Source of the DNA: Rhipidocladum racemiflorum
Lineage: Eukaryota > Streptophyta > Magnoliopsida > Poales > Poaceae
Direction of reading: 5' to 3'
Assembly: GCA_036346355.1 (NCBI GenBank)
Contig: CM070569.1
Location: forward strand, 87,302,753-87,366,752
DNA: 64,000 nt
The notes beneath the pieces were generated by a model that searched no databases, had not been told where the DNA came from, and worked only from the letters and a program-made list of their open reading frames with translations. A program made the translations under genes and the position numbers. Below, one piece after another: positions 10,824-20,753 of this stretch. Position 1 is the stretch's first letter. Every line of letters begins with the position of its first letter.

Positions 10824-13800
10824 TGTCGGGACCCCGAATTTGCAAATCCGACCCTCAGTGTATTCCGTGACTAGTCCAGAACGCGCTTAGTGCACACAGT
10901 CTTAACATCGGTAAATATCACAATCATACCAATCGATACTATCAAAGTACTTTATTTAAATAACTAAATCGTTACTTGACCTTATGGCCAAGTTACAAAT
11001 GTATGCCTGCAAGGCGAAACTTATTAAAAGAGAAATAATAGCAGCGGAAAATCAAATAAGGTAACATCGTGGCGCCATCCAAGATACCACAGGCAACCGA
11101 CCGGGCTCGCTTCCTAAGTAGACGGATCTTCTTGGAGTTCCTCCTCCAAAGTCGCGTAATCTCCTCTTCAACTGATATTGTGTTGAGGCAAGGGTGAGTA
11201 CTTGGTACTCGGCAAGTCATGCACGTAATGCAAGCTAATATACTATATGCATGGCTTGGTACAAAGGAATAGCTTAAGGTATATTTGGCAAAGAAACATT
11301 TGACAAGTATCATAAATAGATTCGAAAGCAGTAGAAACAAGTAAAGCATAAATAACTTTTCAAGAAGTTTAAATAACATTTTCCCCATCCTAAACCACAT
11401 TTCCATCATCTTCATTACTAAACCAAACCAACTTTCAAACCAAAGTTATTTTTGAGAAAATCTAACCCTTGACTGTAATTCCCGAGCGATGTCCAATACC
11501 GCGGACACGGCTATTCGAATAGATTCTAAACTCTGCAGAGGTTATGCACTTTACCCACAAGATACAGTCAAACACCACAAAGGCGAAGTTCCAGTAATAA
11601 AGCCTTTCTAAGCCTCAAACAACACAGGTGGTCCTCTCCGGTTCGTGCTCTACACCATCCCTTCCCTTAGCCAAGGCGAAGTATGGGACCAACACACTGC
11701 TAGATGGGTATCTCGCCACAGCCACGATACGCTCCCCGCATAATCACACAAACGGTGTAATTGACACCCGAGGCTCCACAAGTGAGTCCTTAGCGACTTA
11801 GTCAACTAGGGCCGTCCCATTCCACCCATGTGGTTGCAAGTATGACCCAGTTCAAAGGCTTGCAAGGTTAAGTCCTTAGAGTGACCAGGCAAGACTACCC
11901 AAGAACCAAATCAACACTCCCAATGCCACAATCGGCCCACTGATTACTCTTGCCACATGCCCCTGGCCGAAATCGTTTATCAAACCCCGCTTGATTACCA
12001 TGCACCACGTGCCATCAACATCACATGATACCTTTCCAAAACAGGTTCAATATATCATTAAGTCAATATTAACATTTGATTGTCCAAAATCATGTTATGA
12101 GCACGAGCGTGCCTAAGCAAAGATACTACAACGGTCTAAACCCATGTTGGCAATTTAATAATGTCCAACTAGTAATCCACAACTAGGGTGACAAGGGTCA
12201 TGGCACATACTTAAATAATCAAGGTGTCATACAGCAAATTGGTATTTATCTAACCCCCATGTTTAAACAAAGTATCTTTCTAATTGATCTTAGCATGCAA
12301 TAGTTTAAATCAAAATAGATTTCGAAATAGGATCAACATGGTCAAAGCACAACTTGCCTTCAAAAAGTACTTGCTCTGGGTCTTGAGTTGGATCCTGAGT
12401 CAATACTTCTCCTTCGAATCCTTCCGGCACTTCAACGTCTACTCGTAAAGCGTGCAAATAGCAAATACACAAATAAACACTAGGCAAAAACATCCCAAAA
12501 CTCCAAATAAAATCCATAAACAGAGAGAACATAATTTTCTGGATTTTTAGGAACTGGAATCGTTCAAATCGGAGTTAAAATGCAAAAGTTATGATTTATT
12601 AAAGTTTAAATAATCAATTAAATAATATTACAGAGAAAAACTTTAGTCTAAAAATTAAATAAAATTCATATTTAGGTAGATCTCAATTTTATACAAATTT
12701 AGAAATTTGAATCACTCAAATCGGAGTTGAAACGCAAAAGTTATAAGCGTTTGAAGTTTGAAACAAAATCTGAAATCATTATTCGAATTAATAAATCATT
12801 TTCTTTTTCGGAAATTAATTATTGCGTCATCATGGACACGTGTCAGCTCCTGATTGGCTGGTGGCGTCAGTAAGCTCATGGGCTCGGCTCACGGCGCGAT
12901 TCGGTCCACGCGTGGACCGGCCCACGGCTTCGGGTGAGGCGACATGTGGGACCACTCGGGTGACGTCATCGGCCCGGCGTCGGCCGGGGCTCGACCACGG
13001 TCTTGTGGTGGGTCCCACCGATGACGTCATGGGTGACGTCACGATGCATCGGCCGACACGCGGGCCCCAGCGTGTCGGTGACCACGCTGTGGCGTGAAGC
13101 GCGGCGGCTCGGCTTCCTGGGCGCGTGGCTGTCGTGGCCGTTGGTTTGAAATCCGATTACCGGGATTGAGTTTGGCCTCATGTGCTTGGGGCGACGTGAT
13201 CGATCGTGGGCCGTTGGATCTTGATCCAACGGTCCAGATCCAATCTATCCTGGTGCGATTCTTGATACGCTGGCGGCGCAACCTAAGCCGTTGGATCTAG
13301 ATCCAACGGTTGGGATTAGATCTAGGATTTTCAACGGGAAACTCACCGAGGTGGCGTGGCACGATCTGGGCCTTTGGATCTTGATCGGACGGTTGAGTGG
13401 AGCTCGGTCGGCGATGGCTTCACGGCGGAGTTGCTGCCGGCTGGCGAGGATCGCGACCACCCAAACGGGCGGTTGGGGCGTGCTCGAGATGGATGGTGTC
13501 TTCGCGCGCCTGGCCGGGTTTCAATCTGGGGTCAATGGCGGCGGAGGCTCGGACGGCGGCGAGGCGAGGCAAGGACTGCGGCGGCGCTTCACGCAACTAC
13601 GGCGAGCGATTCCGCGAACCTCTGGCGGCTAGAGCTCGGCGGGTTAGGGCAAGAAGTGCGCGGGTCACGGCGGTCCTCGGTGCGATCCGGCATTAAATAG
13701 CCCGGGATGCGTGCTCGGCGGAGCCCTAGTCGGCTGGCAAGACTCGGCCGGCGGAGTCCGGCTCGGACTCAGCGGGGAAGACGGCACGAGAACCGCCCAC

Positions 13801-14309
13801 GTGTCCAGATCAGCGGCCCCGATCGGACCGGCGCGCGAACGGTTCGGCCGGACACGGCTCAACCGATGCAGGCGGATCTCACCGCTGGATCTTGATCCAA
13901 CGGTTGGGATTGATTAGGTTTAGGAGTGGGTCTGGTCGAGTCACGTGGCTCGGGTCGGACTCGAACTCGAGTCTGACTCGGGCTCGGATGAACAAGATTT
14001 GACCCGAGTTGATTTTCCAATGATTTAATATTTAAAATAATTCCCGTAATTCATTTAATTCATTAAAAATAGCAAATGACTCGAGAAAAATTCCAAAAAT
14101 TCTGGAAAATATTTTGGAACATTTTGGACTCAAATAAAATATTTCCAACAAAATTTTATTTGCAAAATTAAATTCTTTAATTATTTCAAAATGGAATAAA
14201 TTCAAATAAATTCCAAATAAATCCAAATAAATTCCAGAAAATTCCAAAAATTCACCAAAGTGCCAAACCACACATGAATTTAAGGAAAGCAAAATTTTGG
14301 GGTGTTACA
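10824..14309 (-). repeat. 5' LTR of the nested chromovirus (right copy)
   Basis: It starts TGTCGGGACC at 10824 and ends GGTGTTACA at 14309, directly followed by the duplicated CCCGG. It is the counterpart of 1692-5169. The 75-residue shadow frame at 12305-12532 is identical in sequence to the one at 3175-3402, which shows how similar the AT-rich parts are. Differences are concentrated in the GC-rich block 12840-13900. Confidence 0.93.
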
Positions 14310-14401
14310 CCCGGCCAGGTGCTTATCGACTCAGACGAGAAGACGGCGATGTTCTGGCGAATACTTGGAACGCCGAACAACTCCGTCGCTTCTACGCATG
14401 A
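14310..14401 (+). pseudogene. displaced C-terminal end of the Tat integrase
   Basis: After the duplicated CCCGG the frame left at 1691 continues with PGAYRL, a charged stretch, NTWNAEQLRRFYA and TGA. This ending is typical of plant gypsy pol proteins (an N-W-N-A-x-x-L-R-R-x-Y pattern). It shows that the chromovirus entered roughly 30 codons before the pol stop. Confidence 0.88.
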
Positions 14402-15024
14402 GTTATGTATCCCACTCTTATACATTAAATAAAATAGTGGTCCGTCTTATTTTCTGAAGTTCTGTGTAATGCTAGCACCGAGTGGTTATTACCCGACTGG
14501 TGTAGCGCCTAACCCTGGTCGTGCCGATATAGAATGCACGGAAATAACAAGCCGCGATGAGCACAAAGCCTCGGCGGTTTATACCAGCGCGCACAACGGA
14601 ACGGGTAGAAAGCACTAACCACTCGGGGACTGCAATTCGCAGCGCCAAAATTTAACCAAGATTTGCCTGATCACGAATTTCTAGCCGTCAAAAGCTCGAG
14701 CCCCAGCGCCTCGTTCTTTGTAATCGAGCAACCGACTAGAATCAGTTGATCAGGCAGAACTACAAAACTCGGATTAAATATGATAGGCGCGAACTGGATA
14801 AAATTTCGCATTTCATTCCATAATGTTAATAATTTACATTACTGACTTTCCTTTTTTCTTTTTCTCGCGCTAAAAAAAAAAAAATCTGGTCTTCTTCTTT
14901 GGTGCTCTTGGTCTTCTTCTTTGGTGCTCTTAGTCTTCTTGGTGCTCCTGCCATCTTGGTCTTTAGTCTTTGTCTTCTTTGGTCTTGGCTTTCTTTGGGA
15001 GGCCCGGAGGCGAGATCGCTGAGG
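14402..15024. other. non-coding spacer after Tat pol
   Basis: There is no convincing gene on either strand. The stretch contains a run of A (14871-14883) and the CT/G-rich repeat of TTCTTTGGTGCTCTT (three imperfect copies around 14890-14950). It separates pol from the minus-strand genes. Confidence 0.5.
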
Positions 15025-15366
15025 TTAGACGCGACCCACGCGACCCAAAGCCGCCAGAATCTCATCGTCAACCACCCACAAGGGGGGTATAAGGCGGATG
15101 AGGGCCCTGACGGCAAGGTCGTCGCGGCGATCGCGACCAACCATCTCGAGGATGATCTCCGCCACCTCGTGGAGACCCGGTGCGGCCTCCAGCAAGGTGG
15201 CCACGGCGGCGGCGTCCCTCGCCGCTCCTTCCTCCTCCTCCGCCTCCAGTGTGGCAAAGTCGAGGTCTTCCCAAGACTCCGCCTCCTCCCAATTGTGCAA
15301 CATCCTGAAGAATCGCTGGCGAAACAATGCCGCGTAGGGACCGACGAACTTCCTCATGATAGACAT
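15025..15366 (-). CDS. small antisense ORF of the Tat element, acidic protein of unknown function
   Basis: The 113-residue frame starts MSIMRKFVGPYAALFRQRFFRMLHNWEEAESWEDL, continues through a Glu/Ala-rich stretch (EAEEEEGAARDAAAVATLLEAAPGL) and ends in hydrophobic helices (PPLWVVDDEILAALGRVG). It is antisense to the element and lies between pol and the 3' LTR, where Tat elements often carry extra antisense ORFs. A minus-strand TATA box stands about 75 bases upstream of the ATG. I do not recognise a domain. It could instead be the last part of a longer spliced antisense gene. Confidence 0.5.
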   Translation of the reverse strand: MSIMRKFVGPYAALFRQRFFRMLHNWEEAESWEDLDFATLEAEEEEGAARDAAAVATLLEAAPGLHEVAEIILEMVGRDRRDDLAVRALIRLIPPLWVVDDEILAALGRVGRV

Positions 15367-15439
15367 GAAGGAATGCTGGAAGAGAAGAAGGGGGACGAGA
15401 CAAAAGGGAACGGGCGATCGCTCATCAGCGGTGACGCCC

Positions 15440-15447
15440 TATTTATA
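15440..15447 (-). promoter_or_regulatory. TATA box candidate for the small antisense ORF
   Basis: TATAAATA on the minus strand, in the context GCTTATAAATAGGGCG, lies 74 bases before the ATG at 15366. The spacing suits a short 5' leader. There is no transcript evidence here. Confidence 0.45.
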
Positions 15448-15869
15448 AGCCACCCCAGCCCCGGAAATCGAAGCGTCTCCAAAGGCAATCAAATGCGCCG
15501 CCTCGCAATCAACGAAGCGCAAAAAACAAAGCGGCAGTGCGAATACCGAAGAGGATCAGCGCATTGAAGAGGATCAGCGCATCGTAAGCAGTTCAAGCTC
15601 GTTCGACTTTCTCGCTTAATTATAACAAATTAAGCGCAAAAGCCCGGGGGCTGGAGAGCTAGCAAGCGATGCAAGCCTGGGGACTAAACCACTCAGCCAG
15701 GTGGCCACAACGTAAGTCCCGACGCTCGAGAGCTGCACGCCAGCCTCTCGGAAAAGCGTGTGCAGGGCAAGAAAGCCACGGGCCAAGGCCTGGCGTTTGG
15801 GAGCCATACCGGTCAGTGAAAATCACTCGGAAAGGCGCAACAGGATCCAAAAGGCTGCGGGCATATATT

Positions 15870-18443
15870 CTAACAACTCAGCCAGAGAAGAAAGTGGAAG
15901 AGGCCTGAAGACCACTCAGCGGAAGACAATACAGGCAAATCATATTGAAGTAAGAAGACACAATATTTCAAACAAGGAGGGCGAGCACTCGGCATCAGGG
16001 CCCACATCAAGTCGAATTCTAGATTCTCCAACAAGGCTGCGATGCACCGGACACCTCTTCGAGGAGCGCTGGCCTTGTCTTCATCACAGGCAAAACCTTC
16101 TTTCCCAGCTTCGAGGTCAACACTCGGATAACGAGACTTGACCACCGCCAATGCCTGGTTCGCACTCATTGCTGCGGACTCTTTGGCGTAAGCTCTGATC
16201 CTGTCGGCTCCTCCCGAGAGAAGTGGAACAAAGATCGTCCCCTGGCCCGGCGTGACTCCTTCAATGCGCAGAAGGTGCAGGATCGGCTCGCAGCGACGCC
16301 AGCTCAGTCCGCCCCTATTCGCGGCGGCCATCTTCTCCTTGCACTCGCAACAAAGTCAAACGGCCATCAAGAGCACACCCGACGCCAAGTATGTTCAACC
16401 CAAGTCAAATAAATTTACCCTTCACCTCACAGCATCCTTTCCAAGTCGACTCGAGCTTCGAGGCCGAATTCTCTGAAGCCTCGATCGGGCCCTCACCAAA
16501 GCGGTCGAGTCGCGCTCTGAAACACGAGAGTGTCATCATCCTCTCCAACCATCCAAAAAGACATCCAAACCGAATCCAGGGGAGAATCTCACCTTCGAGC
16601 ATATGCTCAAGCTTCGTCTTCTCCTCCCGGATCCTCATACACTCGCCCTGAAGCCCGTGGACTTCTTTCCACCTGTCCGCGCTGATCTCGTTGAGTTTGT
16701 CCTGGTACTGCTTCTGCTCCTTGAGCTTCGGGAGCACCTTCTGGAAAAACCGCGATCTTTGCTCCGAGCGCTCCCCCATGTCCTAGGTAACAGGGCAGAA
16801 TCTCAGGGAGAAGTCAGCAGGCAACAGATGGAAGACAAGAAGCTCACCCTGACGAGCGTGCTACACCTGACGGTGAGCTCATAAAGCTCCGTCCGAGCCG
16901 CTCTCTCCATCTCGTCGTCCTCTTCCATCCCTTTCCAGTCGGAACCCCCTTCCCACCATACGGTCCGATTCGGGGGCTTCGGCAGAGGACCGAGCGGCGG
17001 TGGCTCTCGAGGCACTTCCTCCACTCCGGGAGACGGTGCCGGGTCGATCTCTTCGGCGGACGGACCACCGGATGGTTCGACCGTTGGGCCGCCGGCGCCC
17101 GGTGGCGAAGCCCCAGCAGTCGGCGGCGACGGTGACCTAGCCTCCGCCTGGGGCTCCTTTTCAGGAGACCCCTCCACAGGGACGTCCATAGCAGGAGTCC
17201 TGAATCAGCAAAAAGGGAAGACACCTCAGCACAGGCAGTAACAAAAAGACAAGGATCGCCCAAAAGAATACCTTTTGGATTTCTTGAATTTCATCCCAGG
17301 TCTCATCCGAGACCCAGCACCACTCGGAGGGAAGTTAGCGCCTGCAGTCGGGGCTACCCCTGGGACAGAAGGCTGAGGCCCCGCGCTTTGCGATCCGGGT
17401 GCACCGGAGGTCGAAGGCCCGGCTGACGAAAGACCGGCGACCTCCTCCGCCGACTCCCGGCGCAGCTCGTCGACCGAAGTGTCAGCCACTCGCCGCTGGC
17501 GTGTTTCAGCCGAGAGAGGCCGACAACCGGAGCGTCAGAAATGAAGGACGCGCGTTCCTGAAAAAAGGAACGATCGCACCCTGTTTGAATCACACATCAG
17601 TCAAAGAAATCATGGAACAGCCTTTTCGAGAGAATAGTGCACTCACAGAGGGGGAGGCCTTGCCGTCGAAAACTTATGAGGGCAGCCTGTTGGTGATTAT
17701 TGTGCCAGGCACGAAGAAATCAACTACCGTCTTTGCCAGCGCCTCCATCGACAGGCCACGTCCGACTCCCGTGGGGTCCAGAGGCCCGTTGTATTGGAAC
17801 CCCAAATGGACTCTCTCCTTCAAGGGCTGCACCGGCGCTTCACTGGCGATCGCGATCCGGGACCCGTCGACCCTCGGTTCTTGGATCGTCAATCAATGCC
17901 GAAGCTCGGGATTTGCGCCAAACCTCCTCCGTCAGGCGTCGCTCCGACATCGGGAAGCTTTAGGAGCACGGCCGGCAAAGGGGCGAGGAAGGGATCAACA
18001 TTGGCACAATAGAACCACTCCCGCCTCCAACCTTTGAGGAGGTTTTGAGAGGAACGACAAAATCTTGCTTCTTGAGCCCTCCCGTGAGTCAGGCGCCCCC
18101 AACGACGCGTTGGGAGCGGCCCGGTCGGATGAGGCTTCACCAAGAAGGAGCGGAACAAATCCAAATGAGGACGTATCCCAAGATACGCCTCGCAGAGCTG
18201 GACGAAGATGGCAATGTGAAGAATCGAGTTGGGGTTCAAATTGATCAACTCAATTTCGTAGAAGTGGAGGAGCCCCCGGAAGAAGGCGCTCCCAGGAATG
18301 CTAAATCCCCGCCAGAAGAAGGACTCAAACACCACAATCTCATTCTCTAGAGGTGTGGGGTAAGGGTCACCTGCGGCGGGACGGGCGGAGATCAACTCCA
18401 GCGGAGGGAGGGGCCGCGGCGACCATCCCCTCAAGCGGGACAT
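15870..18443 (-). pseudogene. antisense multi-exon gene of the Tat element (putative gypsy-type transposon domain, PF04195-like)
   Basis: Antisense genes of this kind are known from Tat elements; their role is unsettled. The N-terminal part (17889-18443, 184 residues) carries NEIVVFESFFWRGFSIPGSAFFRGLLHFY, LNPNSILHIAIFVQLCEAYLGI and WRREWFYC, the pattern of the 'putative gypsy type transposon' domain. Then follow EPRVDGSRIAIASEAPVQPL (17674-17892), a Pro/Ser-rich part (16803-17489), a coiled-coil-like exon (16593-16782) and a C-terminal part (15870-16331: SANQALAVVKSRYPSVDLEAGKEGFACDEDKA). Several pieces end at GT donors and start after AG acceptors, so the gene was spliced. At least one stop (around 17889) suggests decay of this copy. 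A TATA-like CTTATAAG on the minus strand is at 18658-18665. Confidence 0.72.
16593..16782 (-). other. predicted internal exon of the antisense Tat gene
   Basis: The exon starts after a TTACCTAG acceptor and ends at AAG/GTGAG. It encodes GERSEQRSRFFQKVLPKLKE and further charged residues up to KTKLEHMLEGE, a pattern suited to a coiled coil. Clean splice borders around an open frame support genuine splicing of the antisense transcript. Confidence 0.55.
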
Positions 18444-18657
18444 CGTCGTGATGGAAGTCTCCCACCACCGCCACCGCAGTCGGTGCTACCCTCCGATGAC
18501 GAGGAAGAAGACATTGCGAAGAAGAAGACCTGGTGGGAAGAACCGCCAAGCCAAGGGCGCGAAACCGTAAAACCCTAAATCGCCAAAGGAGGTTTGAAGG
18601 TTTCGGCCGTGGTGGGGAAGGTGCAAGGAGGTCATTGCTCCAGCAAGGGTCCTTCGA

Positions 18658-18665
18658 CTTATAAG
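18658..18665 (-). promoter_or_regulatory. TATA-like box upstream of the antisense Tat gene
   Basis: CTTATAAG (self-complementary) lies about 215 bases before the first Met of the antisense frame at 18443. It is the only TATA-like sequence I see in this GC-rich stretch. Its role is inferred from position only. Confidence 0.35.
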
Positions 18666-18734
18666 AAATGGGCCCCAATTTCCACCTTACGGTGGGAAGA
18701 AGCGAGGGCCCTCTGTTCAGTGGGCCGGATCCAG

Positions 18735-19580
18735 GGCACGCCCCATGACGGGCCAATAGCTGCGTCGCGCAAAAGCGCGGCAGGTGTCAAATCTGGTCCA
18801 AAGTTTGGGATAAAGTCGCCCCACGACGGGCCTGAGCGCCCGGCGCCACGGAAGCTTGGGGCTGGGCACTTTCCGAACATCCTCCGACGGCACACCCCAT
18901 AATTTGGGGTCAATTGCTGGTCATTTGTCTCACAATGCGATTGGGTGTCGCGGGAGGATCTACAACCAACACGGTCTTGAGAATGCGCCCCATGAGGGTC
19001 TAAAGCGATCTTGGCAAATAGCGAACCTGAGCATTACTCTGTATGACCAAGGTATGCCCCATGAGGGTCACCGAGCGACAAGCCGGTTGCAGCGCAAATG
19101 GCGCGGGTACCGCCGACCGAGCCAAAAGACCAAGGTATGCCCCATGAGGGTCACCGAGCGACAAGCCGGTTGCCGCAAGACCGTAAAGCGCGGGTACCAC
19201 TCGACCCGAGCCAAAAGACCAAGGTATGCCCCATGAGGGTCACCGAGCGACAAGCCGGCTATCGCAAGACCGTAAATCGGGCTGGTACCACTCGCCACGA
19301 GCCGAAAGACCAAGGTATGCCCCATGAGGGTCAGGAGCTACAAGCGGTTGTCACAAGACCGTAAGCAAGCGCGGGTACCACTCGCCACGAGCCAAAAGAC
19401 CAAGGTATGCCCCATAAGGGTCACCGAGCGACAAGCCGGATGTCGCCGCCGTAAACGGGCGCGGGTACCACTCGACCCACGAGCCAAAGACCAAGGTATG
19501 CCCCATGAGGTTCAGCTGAGCGACAAGCCGGTTGTCGTGCACCGTAAACAAAGCGCGGTACTACTCGGCCTCGAGCTAAC
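18735..19580 (+). repeat. tandem repeat array of the Tat element, about 90-bp units
   Basis: Six units begin with GACCAAGGTATGCCCC at 19045, 19128, 19217, 19308, 19398 and 19489 (spacing 83, 89, 91, 90, 91). Each contains GAGGGTCACCGAGCGACAAG and GCGGGTACCACTCG with small indels. Older degenerate units with GCCCCATGACGGGCC-like cores are at about 18738, 18813 and 18986. Frames across it (e.g. 19098-19364) are a by-product of the unit length. Tandem repeats before the 3' LTR are known in Tat/Ogre elements and can seed satellite DNA. Confidence 0.88.
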
Positions 19581-19671
19581 CAACCACGGTGGCTTCATAC
19601 TACAAGTTCTTTATGATCTCTCTCGCATGATACTCATGACAGAGTAAGGGACGGAAAGTCGATCCTAAAGC

Positions 19672-19690
19672 ACTTGGGGCTCTTGTGGGA
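19672..19690 (+). promoter_or_regulatory. polypurine tract region of the Tat element
   Basis: The G-rich sequence CTTGGGGCTCTTGTGGGA immediately precedes the LTR start TGTCGAG at 19691. Its position fits plus-strand priming, though pyrimidines interrupt it. Confidence 0.5.
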
Positions 19691-20250
19691 TGTCGAGACA
19701 GGGTCCCGCAAGAGGGGCCTACACCCGATCGGCCTCGACAGAGGAACAGAAGCCCAAAGCCCGAAGCACCACGACGGGCCCAGAGGAGACCTTCGACTTG
19801 CTCCCAAGACAACTCCCGATCCTTCAAGGAAGCTTCGCCCGCCTAACAACCCGCCAGAACAAAGCATGCGATCGACACCGCGAGCTGCGGATCTTTGGAA
19901 CGACAAGGCGGCAGGCGTGGGTCGGAGAAAGCATAACCACCTCTCCAGGACGTAGAGCGTGAAGGCGGATAAGGACAAGGGACATGTCGTCCAGGCCACC
20001 ATGTTCAGGGCCCGGTGGCGCCCATCTATCATGTATCCTTCCCCCAGTATATAAGGGGAGGAGGGAGAAACAAGAAAGAGAGAACACACAATATATCCAA
20101 GAACACATGACTAGGGTATTATCTCCTCCGAGAGAGCCCGAACCTATCTAAAACAGATTGCCCCCGCATCCTGTGTTACCATCAAGCTCAGATCCCGCAC
20201 AAATCCCCTAGAATCACAAATCTCATTGCCGGCGAAACAGATCGTCGACA
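19691..20250 (+). repeat. 3' LTR of the Tat element
   Basis: It runs from TGTCGAGACA to ATCGTCGACA, so the ends form the inverted repeat TGTCGA/TCGACA. It is directly followed by CCAGG, which then continues as a foreign LTR (20256 onward, matching 24087 onward). A TATA box TATATAAG lies at 20048-20055 and the R region should follow. The 5' LTR is outside the window, so identity between the pair cannot be tested here. Confidence 0.82.
20048..20055 (+). promoter_or_regulatory. TATA box of the Tat LTR promoter
   Basis: TATATAAG followed by GGGAGGAGGG lies about 200 bases before the LTR end, a usual position for the U3/R border of a gypsy LTR. Confidence 0.65.
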
Positions 20251-20346
20251 CCAGGTTAAATTAAACACCAAGGGAAATCCAATTTTTTTTTAATTTACCT
20301 AATTTAAATTAGATTTTGGCAGCAGACCGAAATTGAGGATGTTACA
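20251..20346 (-). repeat. LTR end of chromovirus B1, interrupted by the Tat element
   Basis: The sequence from CCAGGTTAA to GGATGTTACA matches the end of the B2 LTR (about 24083-24177) with moderate divergence. The B2 copy reads ...GATGCCAGGTTAA without interruption, so the Tat element inserted here and duplicated CCAGG. The rest of this LTR should lie before the window. Confidence 0.83.
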
Positions 20347-20753
20347 AACCTACCCCCTTAGAGAGAATCTCGTCCCCGAGATTCGGACGGAGAAAGAAAA
20401 AGATCGGGAAACTCTGCTCGAAGATCTTCTTCTCGCTCCCAGGTGGCTTCCTTCTCTGAATGGTTGCTCCACTGAACCTTGCAAAACTTGATCACATGAC
20501 TTCGGGTTCGACGCTCAGCTTCATCCAAAATTTTGACTGGGTACTCCGGATACGACAGATCTTCTTTCAATTCGAACTCTTCGTACGACATCTGGTGCTC
20601 GGGTATTCTGAGCCATTTCTTCAATTGAGAAACATGAAAGACATCACGTACTCCTGACAGCTATGGAGGCAATTCTAACTTGTATGCGACTTCTCCTCTT
20701 CTGGCAACCACTGGAAATGGACCAATGTAGCGGGGCGCTAACTTCCCACTAAC
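20347..20753 (-). pseudogene. chromovirus B1 integrase C terminus with chromodomain
   Basis: The minus-strand frame 20358-20624 encodes LKEDLSYPEYPVKILDEAERRTRSHVIKFCKVQWSNHSEKEATWEREEDL, a chromodomain nearly identical to that of B2 (24190-24450). The polypurine tract is at 20347-20365. At 20753 the sequence stops inside integrase, right after CCCACTAAC, where the LTR of B2 begins. The homologous B2 sequence continues with TCTAAACTGACG, so B2 most likely inserted here. Confidence 0.83.

Larger units (their letters stand above)
1692..14309 (-). mobile_element. nested chromovirus (Tekay/Del-like Ty3/gypsy), complete with both LTRs
   Basis: The two LTRs are about 3.48 kb each and start TGTAACACCCC and end GTCCCGACA when read on the minus strand. 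They flank a 5.65 kb internal region with, in minus-strand order, a primer binding site, an extra ORF, gag, protease, reverse transcriptase/RNase H, integrase and a C-terminal chromodomain. The chromodomain makes it a chromovirus. The very long LTRs fit the Tekay/Del clade, which is an inference. The LTRs share long identical blocks (for example 3130-3700 versus 12260-12830), so the insertion looks recent. All coding regions are nevertheless broken by small indels. Confidence 0.93.
14310..20250 (+). mobile_element. Tat-lineage Ty3/gypsy retrotransposon, 3' segment
   Basis: This continues the element of 1-1691. It holds the end of pol (stop at 14399-14401), a region with minus-strand genes (15025-18443), degenerate and then regular tandem repeats (18735-19575), a purine-rich stretch before 19691 and a 560-bp 3' LTR. 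The target duplication at its right end is CCAGG (20251-20255). The left partner and 5' LTR lie before the window. Confidence 0.87.

Noticed and set aside
19098..19647. plus-strand frames of 88-107 residues with repeated KDQGMPHEG/TKVCPMRV peptides
   Set aside because: They arise from the 90-bp non-coding tandem repeat, whose unit lengths of 83-91 bases do not preserve a frame.
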